Positions 22,673 to 31,615 of a stretch of DNA of 33,389 nucleotides are shown here, piece by piece. The stretch is from the NCBI GenBank assembly GCA_903847905.1, contig CAINEZ010000176.1, forward strand, positions 1-33,389, given 5' to 3'. A model generated the notes under the pieces. That model did no database searches. It saw only the letters and a list, made by a program, of their open reading frames with translations, and had not been told where the DNA came from. The translations under genes were made by a program, and so were the position numbers. Position 1 is the stretch's first letter. Each line of letters begins with the position of its first letter. This stretch comes from an uncultured Bacteroidota bacterium. Its GTDB lineage: Bacteria > Bacteroidota > Bacteroidia > Bacteroidales > CG2-30-32-10.

Positions 22673-23260
22673 TCAATCCTCAAATGAATATGAAATAATT
22701 CGGCGTAACCAACCTAATTCATATTTTCTATTAGACGAATCGGATGTAACCAGATATTCTACATACTTGAGTCTTTCATCTTTTATAACGTAGAAAACCA
22801 TCTTCTGATCCGGATAATTATTGATAAGACTAACTTCATCTGGTGTTAAAAAGAAATCCACTTTTACCGGCATGTTAAACATGGTTTCCAGTACTCCTTG
22901 TAGCCACTTTGTTCCATAGGCAAAGGATGCCCAATACCAGTCAAAAATGAATTCGGCAATTGATTGATTTTTGAACAGGTCGCAGTTTATTGCATCCCAG
23001 AATAATGCTTTACCAATATTAAAGGCATCATCATAAGTAAGAGCCTTCATTATAGTAACAAAATCTTTTACAGGAACAACAGATAAATCTTTTCCTTTTG
23101 TTTTTTTATACCAGGTTTCAATTGTTTGTGCTGCACAACCCCTGTTTGTACCTATTAATCTTCCTTTTGAATCGTAATTACCTTTATCATTAGGATCATT
23201 TTGAAAACCTGCTTCCCAGTTTCCGATAGTATCGAAAAACTTTTTAGTAAACTGTGCCAT
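22673..23260 (-). CDS. Phage-type N-acetylmuramidase (GH108 with C-terminal peptidoglycan-binding part)
   Basis: A 195-residue protein. The start matches GH108: FFDTIGNWEAGFQNDPND, where the Glu in WEAGFQNDP is the expected catalytic acid, then GTNRGCAAQTIETWY in place of the usual G-G-x-T-x-x-GI. Middle: IGKALFWDAINCDLFKNQSI and FIFDWYWASFAYGTKWLQGV (compare xxDxxVNxG...xxxLQ). The end (LTPDEVSLINNY, then YEYLV-like and LGWLRR) suits the PG_binding_3 domain. No signal peptide is seen, so release would need a holin, or it acts after lysis. No other phage gene is next to it. It may be a prophage remnant or domesticated lysozyme. The ATG at 23260 gives the full domain. Confidence 0.85.
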   Translation of the reverse strand: MAQFTKKFFDTIGNWEAGFQNDPNDKGNYDSKGRLIGTNRGCAAQTIETWYKKTKGKDLSVVPVKDFVTIMKALTYDDAFNIGKALFWDAINCDLFKNQSIAEFIFDWYWASFAYGTKWLQGVLETMFNMPVKVDFFLTPDEVSLINNYPDQKMVFYVIKDERLKYVEYLVTSDSSNRKYELGWLRRIISYSFED

Positions 23261-23325
23261 ATTTTTTCTTTTATAAATTATAATAACTGTTTTCTACAAA
23301 ATTAAAAAAATATTATATCTATAAA

Positions 23326-23426
23326 TCAAAAACAGCATTTACAATTATTGCATAAACCAAATGATTTTTATATAAGCATTACCTGTCAGCTTTGAAACGT
23401 ATGAAATACTTATCCCTTGCTAAGAA
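23326..23426 (-). pseudogene. Tyrosine recombinase 3'-end remnant, copy 4 (decayed)
   Basis: The minus strand reads GISISYVSKLTGNAYIKI and, after a shift, VYAIIVNA and VFD, corresponding to residues about 364-401 of the intact recombinase. A frameshift and a stop have broken it, and the conserved His of LMGH is changed to Asn (LTGN). It marks the right edge of the mobile patch. Confidence 0.65.
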
Positions 23427-23517
23427 TTCGTTTATTAGCATTTATCTTGCAGATTATGTAAAAAAAATAATATGAAAGTTGAACCCGTTTTGTAAATTTT
23501 CGAAAAACACTTTTCTC

Positions 23518-23549
23518 TTTAGCTATTTATCGAAAATTTTCTATTTTTG
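23518..23549 (+). promoter_or_regulatory. Bacteroidetes-type promoter of the sugar-nucleotide operon
   Basis: A -7 match TATTTTTG (23542-23549) with TTTAG (23518-23522) 19 bases upstream as a partial -33 element. Transcription would start near 23556, about 33 bases before the ugd ATG. Confidence 0.45.
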
Positions 23550-23588
23550 TTTTGTAAAGAATATTTACTGACTATTAAATAAAAGATT

Positions 23589-24908
23589 ATGCAAGTTATT
23601 ATTGTTGGAACAGGTTATGTTGGCTTAGTTACAGGGACATGTTTTGCCGATGTTGGTGTAAACGTAACCTGTATGGATATTGATAAAGTGAAGATAGAAA
23701 ACCTTAAGAAAGGTATCAGCCCGATATATGAACCGGGTCTGGATGAAATGATCGAAAAGAATGTTGTAAAAGGAAGATTGCGTTTTTCGACCGATATTTC
23801 AAGTTGTGTAAATAACGCTGATGTAGTTTTTATAGCTGTAGGAACACCTCCTGATGAAGACGGCAGCGCCGATTTGCAGTATGTACTTTCTGTTGCTGCT
23901 GAAGTAGGACGAAATATGAATAAATATTTAATGGTGGTTACAAAAAGCACTGTTCCTGTAGGTACAGCACAAAAGGTAAGAAGCGCTGTTCAGGCTGAAC
24001 TTGACAAACGTGGCAGCAAAATTGAATTTGATGTTGCTTCAAATCCCGAATTTCTCAAAGAAGGCGCTGCTATTGATGATTTCATGAAACCTGACCGTAT
24101 TGTTATTGGTGTTGAATCTGCCAAAGGCGAAGAGGTTATGAGCCATCTCTACAAACCTTTTGTAATGAACGGTCATCCTTTAATTTTTATGGATATACCT
24201 TCCGCAGAAATGACAAAATATGCAGCCAATTCAATGCTTGCTACAAAGATCAGCTTTATGAATGATGTTGCAAACCTTTGTGAAATTGTGGGAGCGGATA
24301 TTAACATGGTGCGCAAAGGTATCGGCAGCGACTCCCGCATTGGAACAAAATTTATTTATCCCGGTATAGGATATGGCGGATCTTGTTTTCCGAAAGACGT
24401 TAAAGCCCTTATCAAATCGGCTTCTGAAAACGGATATGATATGAGAGTTTTGAAGGCGGTGGAAGATGTTAACAATGACCAGAAATCTGTTTTGTTCAAT
24501 AAAGTTAAAAAATATTTTAACGATAATCTGAAAGGAAAAGTAATTGCGCTATGGGGACTGTCTTTTAAGCCACAGACAGATGACATGCGTGAAGCGCCTT
24601 CGCTGGTTATCATAAAAAAACTTATTGAATCAGGATGCAAAGTAAAAGCTTATGATCCCGTTGCTATGGAGGAATCACAGCGAAGGGTAGGAAACACTAT
24701 CGAATATGCAAAAGATCCATACGATGCCTTGAAAGATTCAGATTGTCTTCTGGTAATTACTGAATGGACTGAATTCCGCTTGCCTGACTACGCCCTGATG
24801 AAAAAACTTATGAAAAAGCCTGTAATATTCGACGGGCGTAATATTTATAATAAGAAAGAAATGAAAGAAGAAGGATTCGATTATTTTTGTATTGGAATAA
24901 AATGTTAA
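23589..24908 (+). CDS. ugd: UDP-glucose 6-dehydrogenase
   Basis: A 439-residue enzyme, the normal length. The NAD site is [10 protein letters not shown] (residues 7-16); the catalytic Cys is in [42 protein letters not shown] and [16 protein letters not shown] are all family signatures. It oxidises UDP-glucose to UDP-glucuronate with two NAD. The next gene, 10 bases on, decarboxylates UDP-glucuronate, so the pair turns UDP-glucose into UDP-xylose. No Shine-Dalgarno sequence precedes the start. Confidence 0.97.
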   Translation: MQVIIVGTGYVGLVTGTCFADVGVNVTCMDIDKVKIENLKKGISPIYEPGLDEMIEKNVVKGRLRFSTDISSCVNNADVVFIAVGTPPDEDGSADLQYVLSVAAEVGRNMNKYLMVVTKSTVPVGTAQKVRSAVQAELDKRGSKIEFDVASNPEFLKEGAAIDDFMKPDRIVIGVESAKGEEVMSHLYKPFVMNGHPLIFMDIPSAEMTKYAANSMLATKISFMNDVANLCEIVGADINMVRKGIGSDSRIGTKFIYPGIGYGGSCFPKDVKALIKSASENGYDMRVLKAVEDVNNDQKSVLFNKVKKYFNDNLKGKVIALWGLSFKPQTDDMREAPSLVIIKKLIESGCKVKAYDPVAMEESQRRVGNTIEYAKDPYDALKDSDCLLVITEWTEFRLPDYALMKKLMKKPVIFDGRNIYNKKEMKEEGFDYFCIGIKC

Positions 24909-24918
24909 ATTTTTATTA

Positions 24919-25854
24919 ATGAAGAAAAAAATTCTGGTAACCGGCGGCGCAGGTTTTCTCGGTTCTCACCTTTGCGAAAGACTGCTGAAAGAAGGGAATG
25001 AAGTGATTTGTCTTGATAATTATTTTACAGGGCAAAAACAAAATGTTGTCCATCTGTTGGATAATCCCTTCTTCGAGATTATTCGTCATGATGTTACTAT
25101 GCCCTTTTTTATTGAGGTGGATGAAATATATAATCTTGCATGTCCTGCTTCTCCTATTCACTATCAATATAATCCTATTAAGACTATCAAGACATCCGTG
25201 ATGGGCGCTATTAATATGCTTGGGCTTGCAAGGCGTATCAGGGCGAAAATATTACAAGCTTCAACAAGCGAAGTTTACGGAGACCCTGTGATTCACCCTC
25301 AGACAGAGGATTACTGGGGTAATGTGAATCCCATTGGTATCAGGGCATGTTATGACGAAGGCAAACGCTGTGCAGAAGCTTTGTTTGTAAATTATCAAAG
25401 GCAAAATAATATCAAGATAAAAATTCTCAGGATATTTAATACTTATGGTCCCCGTATGCATCCGAATGATGGCAGGGTAGTTTCAAATTTTATTGTTCAG
25501 GCTTTAAAAGGGAAAGATATTACTATCTACGGAGATGGGAGCCAGACAAGAAGTTTTTGTTATGTTGACGACCTTATTGATGTTATGATTCGGATGATGA
25601 AATCAGATGATAAGTTTACAGGACCTGTTAATGCAGGAAATCCGAATGAGTTTACTATTCGTGAATTAGCTGAAATGGTTATCAGGTTAACAAAATCAAA
25701 ATCGAAAATAGTAGCTTGTCCATTACCTGAGGATGACCCCTTGCAGAGACAACCGGATATTTCCCTTGCAAAAAAAGAACTCGGATGGACACCAAAAATT
25801 GAAATTGAAGAAGGATTAATAAAGACAATAGAATATTTTAAAAAAATAGTTTAA
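24919..25854 (+). CDS. uxs: UDP-glucuronate decarboxylase (UDP-xylose synthase)
   Basis: A 311-residue extended short-chain dehydrogenase. It has the NAD-binding [29 protein letters not shown], and STSEVYGDP followed by [15 protein letters not shown] and RACYDEGKR (catalytic Tyr and Lys), then [16 protein letters not shown]. This run is specific to UDP-glucuronate decarboxylases rather than GalE or RmlB. It makes UDP-xylose for surface polysaccharide. It follows ugd by 10 bases and is 2 bases before the RmlD-type gene, so the three are cotranscribed. Confidence 0.96.
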   Translation: MKKKILVTGGAGFLGSHLCERLLKEGNEVICLDNYFTGQKQNVVHLLDNPFFEIIRHDVTMPFFIEVDEIYNLACPASPIHYQYNPIKTIKTSVMGAINMLGLARRIRAKILQASTSEVYGDPVIHPQTEDYWGNVNPIGIRACYDEGKRCAEALFVNYQRQNNIKIKILRIFNTYGPRMHPNDGRVVSNFIVQALKGKDITIYGDGSQTRSFCYVDDLIDVMIRMMKSDDKFTGPVNAGNPNEFTIRELAEMVIRLTKSKSKIVACPLPEDDPLQRQPDISLAKKELGWTPKIEIEEGLIKTIEYFKKIV

Positions 25855-25856
25855 CG

Positions 25857-26741
25857 ATGAACATCCTTATTACCGGCGCTAAAGGTCAATTGGGCAGTGA
25901 AATAAAAGAACTCTCGCCTTTATACAAAAATATTAATTTCCTTTTTACTGATATTGAAGAATTAGACATTACCGATTATAATACTCTCGGGAAATTTTTT
26001 TTTAAAAATAAATTCGATTGTATTATAAATTGCGCAGGCTATACTGCGGTTGATAAAGCTGAATCGGAAATAAACCAAGCTGCCCTTATAAATACTACCG
26101 CCGTAAAATATCTTGCAGAATATGCATCCCAACAGAATGCCCTATTCGTTCATATTTCCACGGATTATGTTTTCGACGGCGGAAATTGCAAACCTTACCT
26201 CGAAAGCGACCTTACAAATCCGAAGTCCGTATATGGAAAGACAAAACTTGATGGTGAAGTTGAGGTTATTTTCAATTCACGAAAAGCCATTGTTTTCAGG
26301 ACATCATGGCTATATTCATCTTATGGAAATAATTTCGTTAAAACCATTTTAAAAGCAGGAAAAGAAAAAGGTTTTTTGAATGTGGTAAGCGATCAGATAG
26401 GTAATCCTACTTATGCAAGGGATATGGCAAAAACTATACTTGACATTTTACCACAATATAATTCGATAGAAAAGTTTCAGATTTTTAATTTTTCAAATGA
26501 AGGTGTGGCAAGTTGGTACGATTTTGCAAAAGAAATTATTGAAATTGCAGGAATAAAATGTTCTATAAATCCTGTTGAAACTAAAGATTATCCTGTTGTT
26601 GCTGCAAGGCCCTTGTTCAGCGTTCTTAGTAAAACTAAAATCAAAAAGCAATTTAATATTACTATACCTTATTGGAAAGACAGCCTTAAAGAGTGTATCA
26701 AAAAGCTTAATGAACAGGGTAAGCAGAAGTTAAAAAAATAA
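25857..26741 (+). CDS. rfbD: dTDP-4-dehydrorhamnose reductase
   Basis: A 294-residue RmlD-type reductase: ITGAKGQLGSEIKEL at the start, NCAGYTAVDKAESE, STDYVFDGG, YGKTKLDGE (catalytic Tyr and Lys) and RTSWLYSSYGNNFVKTI. It reduces dTDP-4-keto-L-rhamnose to dTDP-L-rhamnose. The partners RmlA, B and C are not in the window, so either they are elsewhere or the enzyme serves a related keto-sugar. The ATG is 2 bases past the uxs stop. Confidence 0.93.
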   Translation: MNILITGAKGQLGSEIKELSPLYKNINFLFTDIEELDITDYNTLGKFFFKNKFDCIINCAGYTAVDKAESEINQAALINTTAVKYLAEYASQQNALFVHISTDYVFDGGNCKPYLESDLTNPKSVYGKTKLDGEVEVIFNSRKAIVFRTSWLYSSYGNNFVKTILKAGKEKGFLNVVSDQIGNPTYARDMAKTILDILPQYNSIEKFQIFNFSNEGVASWYDFAKEIIEIAGIKCSINPVETKDYPVVAARPLFSVLSKTKIKKQFNITIPYWKDSLKECIKKLNEQGKQKLKK

Positions 26742-26748
26742 TATTTAT

Positions 26749-28509
26749 ATGGCTGAAATTGATAGCACCATTCTTGAAAAAGCCAAGAGTTGGCTTACCA
26801 ATAATTTTGATAAAAACACAAAAAAGCAAGTTCAGTATTTTATTGATAACGACCCTAAAGAGTTAGCTGACGCTTTTTACCGCGATCTCGAATTTGGCAC
26901 TGGAGGACTTCGTGGTATTATGGGTGTAGGTACAAACCGTATGAATAAATACACTGTGGCAATGGCAACACAGGGACTTGCAAATTATTTACTCAAAATG
27001 TTTCCTGCAGAAAAGCCTGTGAAAGTCGCTATTGCATATGATTCAAGAAATAACAGCAAAGAATTTGCACAGATAAGCGCAGATGTCCTTTCTGCTAATG
27101 GAATAAAAGTTTTTCTTTTCAGTGAACTCAGGCCGACGCCTGTATTATCTTTTACGGTAAGGTATTTGCGCTGCCAGGGCGGTATTGTGATAACAGCTTC
27201 ACACAATCCCAAGGAATATAATGGTTATAAGGTTTATTGGGATGATGGCGGTCAGCTTGTAAATCCTCATGATAAAAATGTAATTGCAGAAGTACAGAAA
27301 ATAAAAAGTATTGCTGATGTGAAGATGATTGCTGTTGAAAAAAATATTAAATTCATCGGCGAAGAAATTGACAAGGCATACATTACTTGTGTTAAAGGAC
27401 TTTCACTGAATCCGGATATAATAAAAGATTATAAAAATTTGAAAATTGTTTACACTCCTATTCATGGTAGTGGCGTGAATTTAGTTCCAAGAGCGTTAAA
27501 AGAATTTGGTTTTACAAATATTATCCCTGTTGAAGAACAAAATATTATTGATGGTGATTTTCCTACTGTAAAATCACCAAACCCTGAAGAACCCGCCGCG
27601 CTTGAGCTTGCTTTATCAAAAGCAAAAAAAACAAATGCCGACCTTGTCCTTGCTACCGATCCAGATGCAGATAGGGTAGGCGTGGCAGTAAAAGATAATA
27701 AAGGTGAATTTATATTATTAAACGGTAATCAAACCGCATCGCTCCTTATATTTTATTTATTGAATGCATGGAAAGAAAAGAATTTGCTTACAGGTAATGA
27801 ATACATTGTAAAAACTATTGTTACATCCGAACTCCTTAAGGACATTGCAATTTTTTTTAAAGTAGAGAGTATTGATGTGCTGACAGGTTTTAAATACATT
27901 GCGCAAATTTTAAAGCAAAATGAAGGAAAGCCTTGCCTGCCGGCAGGCAGGAAAAAGTTTATCGGGGGCGGGGAAGAAAGTTACGGTTACCTTGTAGGGG
28001 ATTTTGTGAGAGACAAAGATGCAGTAATTTCCTGTAGTTTGATTGCCGAAGCTGCTGCATGGGCTGCATCTAAAGGAAAATCTTTATATCAATTGTTAAT
28101 TGATATATACATTCAATTCGGGTTTTACAAAGAAACATTACTTTCGCTCACTAAGAAGGGTAAAGAAGGCGCTGATGAAATCATTCATATGATGGTTGAT
28201 TACAGGAATAACCCTCCCGCAAAAATTAACGGGCAGGATGTGGTAATGATAAAAGATTATCAATTACAAAAAGAAAAAGATTTTATTAATAAAACTGAGA
28301 AACCAATAAATTTGCCTAAGTCGGATGTGCTTCAATTTTTCCTTACCGATGGGAGTAAGATAACTGTTCGTCCTTCCGGTACCGAGCCTAAAATCAAATT
28401 CTATTTTGGTGTAAAAACTAAATTAAAGAACTTATCTTTATTTGAAAAAGAAAATAATACATTAAATGAAAAAGTGAAAGGAATCATTGCTTCTATGAAT
28501 CTGAAATAA
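26749..28509 (+). CDS. Phosphoglucomutase/phosphomannomutase with an inserted repeat peptide
   Basis: A 586-residue alpha-D-phosphohexomutase of the long (PGM2-like) branch. It has FGTGGLRGIMGVG, the active-site Ser in TASHNPKEYNGYK, the metal loop ATDPDADRVGVAV, the sugar-binding GGGEESYGYLVGDFVRDKDA and the phosphate-binding RPSGTEPKIKFYF. It interconverts hexose 1- and 6-phosphates and so feeds sugar-nucleotide synthesis. Before FIGGGEESYG, seven residues (PCLPAGR) are encoded by the palindromic repeat at 27931-27951. The family normally has only a short NEGKKKFIGGGEE-like stretch there, so the repeat seems to have inserted in frame next to the active site, and the frame is kept. Confidence 0.95.
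   Translation: MAEIDSTILEKAKSWLTNNFDKNTKKQVQYFIDNDPKELADAFYRDLEFGTGGLRGIMGVGTNRMNKYTVAMATQGLANYLLKMFPAEKPVKVAIAYDSRNNSKEFAQISADVLSANGIKVFLFSELRPTPVLSFTVRYLRCQGGIVITASHNPKEYNGYKVYWDDGGQLVNPHDKNVIAEVQKIKSIADVKMIAVEKNIKFIGEEIDKAYITCVKGLSLNPDIIKDYKNLKIVYTPIHGSGVNLVPRALKEFGFTNIIPVEEQNIIDGDFPTVKSPNPEEPAALELALSKAKKTNADLVLATDPDADRVGVAVKDNKGEFILLNGNQTASLLIFYLLNAWKEKNLLTGNEYIVKTIVTSELLKDIAIFFKVESIDVLTGFKYIAQILKQNEGKPCLPAGRKKFIGGGEESYGYLVGDFVRDKDAVISCSLIAEAAAWAASKGKSLYQLLIDIYIQFGFYKETLLSLTKKGKEGADEIIHMMVDYRNNPPAKINGQDVVMIKDYQLQKEKDFINKTEKPINLPKSDVLQFFLTDGSKITVRPSGTEPKIKFYFGVKTKLKNLSLFEKENNTLNEKVKGIIASMNLK
27931..27951. repeat. Palindromic repeat in frame inside the phosphohexomutase gene
   Basis: It contains the perfect 16-base palindrome TGCCTGCCGGCAGGCA (27934-27949). 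The 21 bases add seven codons (PCLPAGR) without disturbing the frame. LPAGR is also encoded by the repeat in the gene at 13539-14837. Confidence 0.8.
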
Positions 28510-28572
28510 TTGTAAATTTAACCCCTCATTAAAATATTTTTTAATAATCATAACAATAAAAAACTTTTAAAA

Positions 28573-29376
28573 ATGATAAAAACAGCAGTTATTACAGGAG
28601 GATCTTCTGGTCTTGGTTATGCGCTTGCCGAACTTCTCGGCAAACAGGGTTACCAAATTGTATTATTGGCAAGGAATAAACAAAGACTTAATAATGCTAT
28701 TGATGAACTGACAAAGAAAAATTGTGTCGCAAAAGGGATAATTTGTGATATCACCAATGAAAATCAGGTTCGTGAAACTTCAGAAAAACTCAAAGCCGAC
28801 TACGGTAAAATTGACTTTTTAATATTAAATGCCGGCGAAGTAACAACCAAACTACTTTGTGATTATACCAGTATTCCAGAATTGAAAAAAGACCTGGATA
28901 TTGATTTATGGGGAACCATCCAGACAGCATACTTTTTTACTCCATTGCTTGTCGAAGGTTCAAAAATGCTTATGACATCATCAGGGTTTGGTATAATGGG
29001 CGCCGCAGGATATTCTATTTATTGCGCTGCCAAAGCCGGAGTTGTGAATTTTGGCGAATCATTAAGAAGGGAATTGTTATATAAAAATATTGCAGTTTAT
29101 GTTGCATGCCCCGGAGATATGGATACTCCACAATTCAGGAACGAAGTAAAAAATCAACCCGAATGGATGAAACAAAGTTCCCCCCGAAAAGTGATGCCTG
29201 TTGAAGCTGCTGCAAATAAAATATTAAAGCAATGCAAAGGACACAAAAAGTATTTGATAACAACCGGTTCCGATGTTAAACTTTTAGCAATTGCATCTAA
29301 AATATTACCAAGAAAATGGAGAGACGGGCTTCTTGACGGTATGCTTCCACGTCCTAAATTAAATAAAACCAAATAA
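28573..29376 (+). CDS. Short-chain dehydrogenase/reductase, similar to 3-ketosphinganine reductase
   Basis: A 267-residue classical SDR. Cofactor site TGGSSGLGYALAELLG, NAGEV in place of NNAG, active-site Ser in MTSSGFGIMG and YSIYCAAKAG (Tyr-x3-Lys). The stretch CPGDMDTPQFRNEVK and a C-terminal hydrophobic helix region (about 230-260) resemble 3-ketodihydrosphingosine reductases, which act in sphingolipid synthesis, a known trait of Bacteroidota. The exact substrate cannot be fixed from sequence. It starts 63 bases after the mutase gene and is followed by the aminotransferase and CDP-alcohol transferase, which fits a lipid head-group pathway. Confidence 0.85.
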   Translation: MIKTAVITGGSSGLGYALAELLGKQGYQIVLLARNKQRLNNAIDELTKKNCVAKGIICDITNENQVRETSEKLKADYGKIDFLILNAGEVTTKLLCDYTSIPELKKDLDIDLWGTIQTAYFFTPLLVEGSKMLMTSSGFGIMGAAGYSIYCAAKAGVVNFGESLRRELLYKNIAVYVACPGDMDTPQFRNEVKNQPEWMKQSSPRKVMPVEAAANKILKQCKGHKKYLITTGSDVKLLAIASKILPRKWRDGLLDGMLPRPKLNKTK

Positions 29377-29416
29377 CCTGTTGTTAATTTATATTGGAAA
29401 TATTTCCATAAATATT

Positions 29417-30475
29417 ATGACTAAAGAAAATAAAAATATCACTTACCTTGACAGGAATGAAAGCCAATATGGTCCTTCCCCCGCTTGCTTTGAATCACTA
29501 AAGCAACCTGATTTCAAAACACTGAGCGAATATTCCCGGGATTATACCAGGGGCATTAAAAGCTGTTTATCAGAGAGGCTGGCGCATGAATTTAATATTA
29601 ATGAAAAAAATATTATACTTGGATATGGCGGCGAGGATATACTGAAACAAGTCGTACATTGTTACATTCATAAAGGCGATAAAATAATGATACCCTCTTT
29701 TTCGTGGTGGTATTACAAAAAAATTGCCGATGAAGTTTTAGGCGTAAAAGTTGAATACCCTATTGTTGAAGGAAAAGATTCGTTTTATTATGATATAGAT
29801 GGCATGCTTAAAATTTTTCAGGAACATAAACCAAAACTTGTTCTTATCAGTTCGCCGAATAACCCTACAGGAAACCGGCTTGAAATTGAACAAATAAAAA
29901 TGGTTCTTGGAAAAATGAGAGACACAGTGGTTGTTCTTGACGAAGCTTATACCTTGTTTTATAATAAAGATAATTCTCACCTTAAAGAGATAATTGAAGA
30001 ATTTCCCAATGTAATTATCATTCGTACATTTTCAAAGTATTATGGATTGGCTGGTCTCAGGATTGGATTTGCATTAATGGGAAAAAATCATGAACAGTTT
30101 TCATTATTCAGCGCGCGTTATCTAGGCTTTAACCGCCTTTCGGAAATAATCGCCATTGCTGCGCTCGATTCAAAAGAATACTATGACGGAATGTGTAAAA
30201 AAATGAATGATGACATGGAAATGTTTTTTGCCGAATTCAACAAATTGAAGGGTTTTAAAGCGTACAAATCATTTTCAAATTTTATTCTGGTGAAAATACC
30301 TTTAGAAATAAAAGAAAATTTAAATAAATATCTTACCGATCTCGGCATGATTGTTAAATTTATGTCGGAAGACGGGCTTTTCAGCCATATACGAATAACA
30401 ATCGGTACGCAGGAACAGAACAGCAACCTTATGAAAATGATAAAAGCATTTCTTCGCGATAACCCTGTAAAATGA
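29417..30475 (+). CDS. Class I/II aminotransferase-fold enzyme, HisC/CobD-like (PLP-dependent)
   Basis: About 352 residues from the ATG at 29417 (MTKENKNITYLDRNESQYGP); a TTG at 29381 would add 12 unlikely residues. Family marks: LDRNESQYGPSP (substrate arm), ILGYGGEDIL, SSPNNPTGN, VVLDEAYTLF and the PLP lysine in RTFSKYYGLAGLRIGFAL. This is the histidinol-phosphate aminotransferase branch, which also includes threonine-phosphate decarboxylase. No histidine gene is near. The stop overlaps the start of the CDP-alcohol transferase as ATGA, so the product likely feeds that pathway, for example by making an amino-alcohol phosphate; this is inference. Confidence 0.88.
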   Translation: MTKENKNITYLDRNESQYGPSPACFESLKQPDFKTLSEYSRDYTRGIKSCLSERLAHEFNINEKNIILGYGGEDILKQVVHCYIHKGDKIMIPSFSWWYYKKIADEVLGVKVEYPIVEGKDSFYYDIDGMLKIFQEHKPKLVLISSPNNPTGNRLEIEQIKMVLGKMRDTVVVLDEAYTLFYNKDNSHLKEIIEEFPNVIIIRTFSKYYGLAGLRIGFALMGKNHEQFSLFSARYLGFNRLSEIIAIAALDSKEYYDGMCKKMNDDMEMFFAEFNKLKGFKAYKSFSNFILVKIPLEIKENLNKYLTDLGMIVKFMSEDGLFSHIRITIGTQEQNSNLMKMIKAFLRDNPVK

Positions 30476-31350
30476 GCTGGATAACGGATTACAAAAAATC
30501 TCTTAAAATGATAGAAGTCGAGGAAATCTTCGACCTTATTTTATACAGACCGCTTGCTTTTATTTTTGTGAAATTAATTATCCGGACGAATATTACTCCT
30601 AACCATCTTACATTTGCTGCAATTGTAATGGGAATAATTGCCGGATGCTTTTATTCACAAGGCGCGCAGGCTTGCTTTGTGGCAGGAGGTATATTCTATT
30701 TATTATTTAATGTACTCGATTGCAGCGACGGACAGCTTGCAAGGCTTAAAAAAAACGGAACACATACAGGAAGGATAATTGATGGTATAGCCGATTACAT
30801 TGCTGTTATCGCAGTTTTTATAGGAGTTGGAATTGGATTTGCTGCTAATTCCGAAAACCCTGCATTCTGGTGGACAATGCTTGCAGTAGCGGGATTGAGC
30901 AATATCATACATTCAATTCTTGTTGATTATTACCGTAACCGGTTTCTGGATTATGTGCTTGAACGTAAAAATACTTTTGAAGAAGATTTGGAAGATTATA
31001 AAAAAGAATATGAAGCGATAAAAAATAATAATAGTAAATGGCTCACTAAAATTATTATCCGCATTTACCTTAAATACATGAAATTTCAAGGTAATATTGC
31101 TGCAAAGAAAAAAAATGAAAAATTATTTATAACCACACCGCAGGAATATTATCAGAAAAACAAAACAGCTATAAGGCTATGGGTTATTTTAGGTCCCACA
31201 TCACAGATCACAGCAATGATTATTTGCACTTTGTTTATGCGTGTTGATATTTTCTGCTGGATAATGGTAATAGGATTTAATGGAATAGCTTTAATCGCAT
31301 GGATATTGCAAAAGAATATTGATAAAACTTTAAATACAATAGAACGCTGA
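30472..31350 (+). CDS. CDP-alcohol phosphatidyltransferase family membrane enzyme
   Basis: A 292-residue membrane protein. The family signature DG-x2-AR-x8-G-x3-D-x3-D is complete within DCSDGQLARLKKNG and HTGRIIDGIADY. Hydrophobic segments flank it (about residues 38-80, 100-145, and two near the C-terminus, 230-285). Family members join a CDP-activated alcohol to another alcohol or lipid in the inner membrane. The preceding aminotransferase gene overlaps by 4 bases and the LicC-like nucleotidyltransferase lies downstream, which together suggest transfer of an activated head group. The last residues IER-stop lie in a dispersed repeat (31341-31379). Confidence 0.93.
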   Translation: MSWITDYKKSLKMIEVEEIFDLILYRPLAFIFVKLIIRTNITPNHLTFAAIVMGIIAGCFYSQGAQACFVAGGIFYLLFNVLDCSDGQLARLKKNGTHTGRIIDGIADYIAVIAVFIGVGIGFAANSENPAFWWTMLAVAGLSNIIHSILVDYYRNRFLDYVLERKNTFEEDLEDYKKEYEAIKNNNSKWLTKIIIRIYLKYMKFQGNIAAKKKNEKLFITTPQEYYQKNKTAIRLWVILGPTSQITAMIICTLFMRVDIFCWIMVIGFNGIALIAWILQKNIDKTLNTIER

Positions 31351-31597
31351 TAACGCAGATAAATATGATGAACACTGATAAAGTAAAAGATAGATTTTTT
31401 AATCTTATTTGATTATAAACTTTGCGAAACCTTTGTGCCTTTGAGCCCCTGCCTTGCCGGCAGGCAGGTTAGTGGCAAATAATACAAAATGCCACAAAGT
31501 CGCTATACCGATTGCTATCGGTACTAAGAAACGCTAAGATATTATCTTTTGTGAACAATGCAGGTTGATCATAAACAATCAGCGTCATCCGCGTTCT
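31341..31597. repeat. Composite of dispersed repeats between CDP-alcohol transferase and nucleotidyltransferase genes
   Basis: Inverted arms of one element lie at 31341-31379 (AGAACGCTGATAACGCAGAT...) and 31565-31597 (its complement, ending GCGTTCT). Between them are a palindromic repeat with core TTGCCGGCAGGCAGG (31448-31468) and a 7-base-stem hairpin TACCGAT-TGCT-ATCGGTA near 31504-31521. A third arm copy is at 32341-32379. Apart from these I see nothing in the 265-base gap. Confidence 0.65.
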
Positions 31598-31615
31598 ATT
31601 ATTTATTAATAAAAT

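Larger units (their letters stand above)
23261..23588. other. Intergenic region with a recombinase remnant and the ugd promoter
   Basis: 328 bases between the divergent muramidase and ugd genes. It holds recombinase remnant 4 (23326-23426) and a promoter match (23518-23549). Nothing else was recognised. Confidence 0.5.

Noticed and set aside
22596-22793. 65-codon plus-strand ORF just after the SET gene
   Set aside because: More than half overlaps the 3' end of the muramidase gene on the other strand, and the peptide has no recognisable features.
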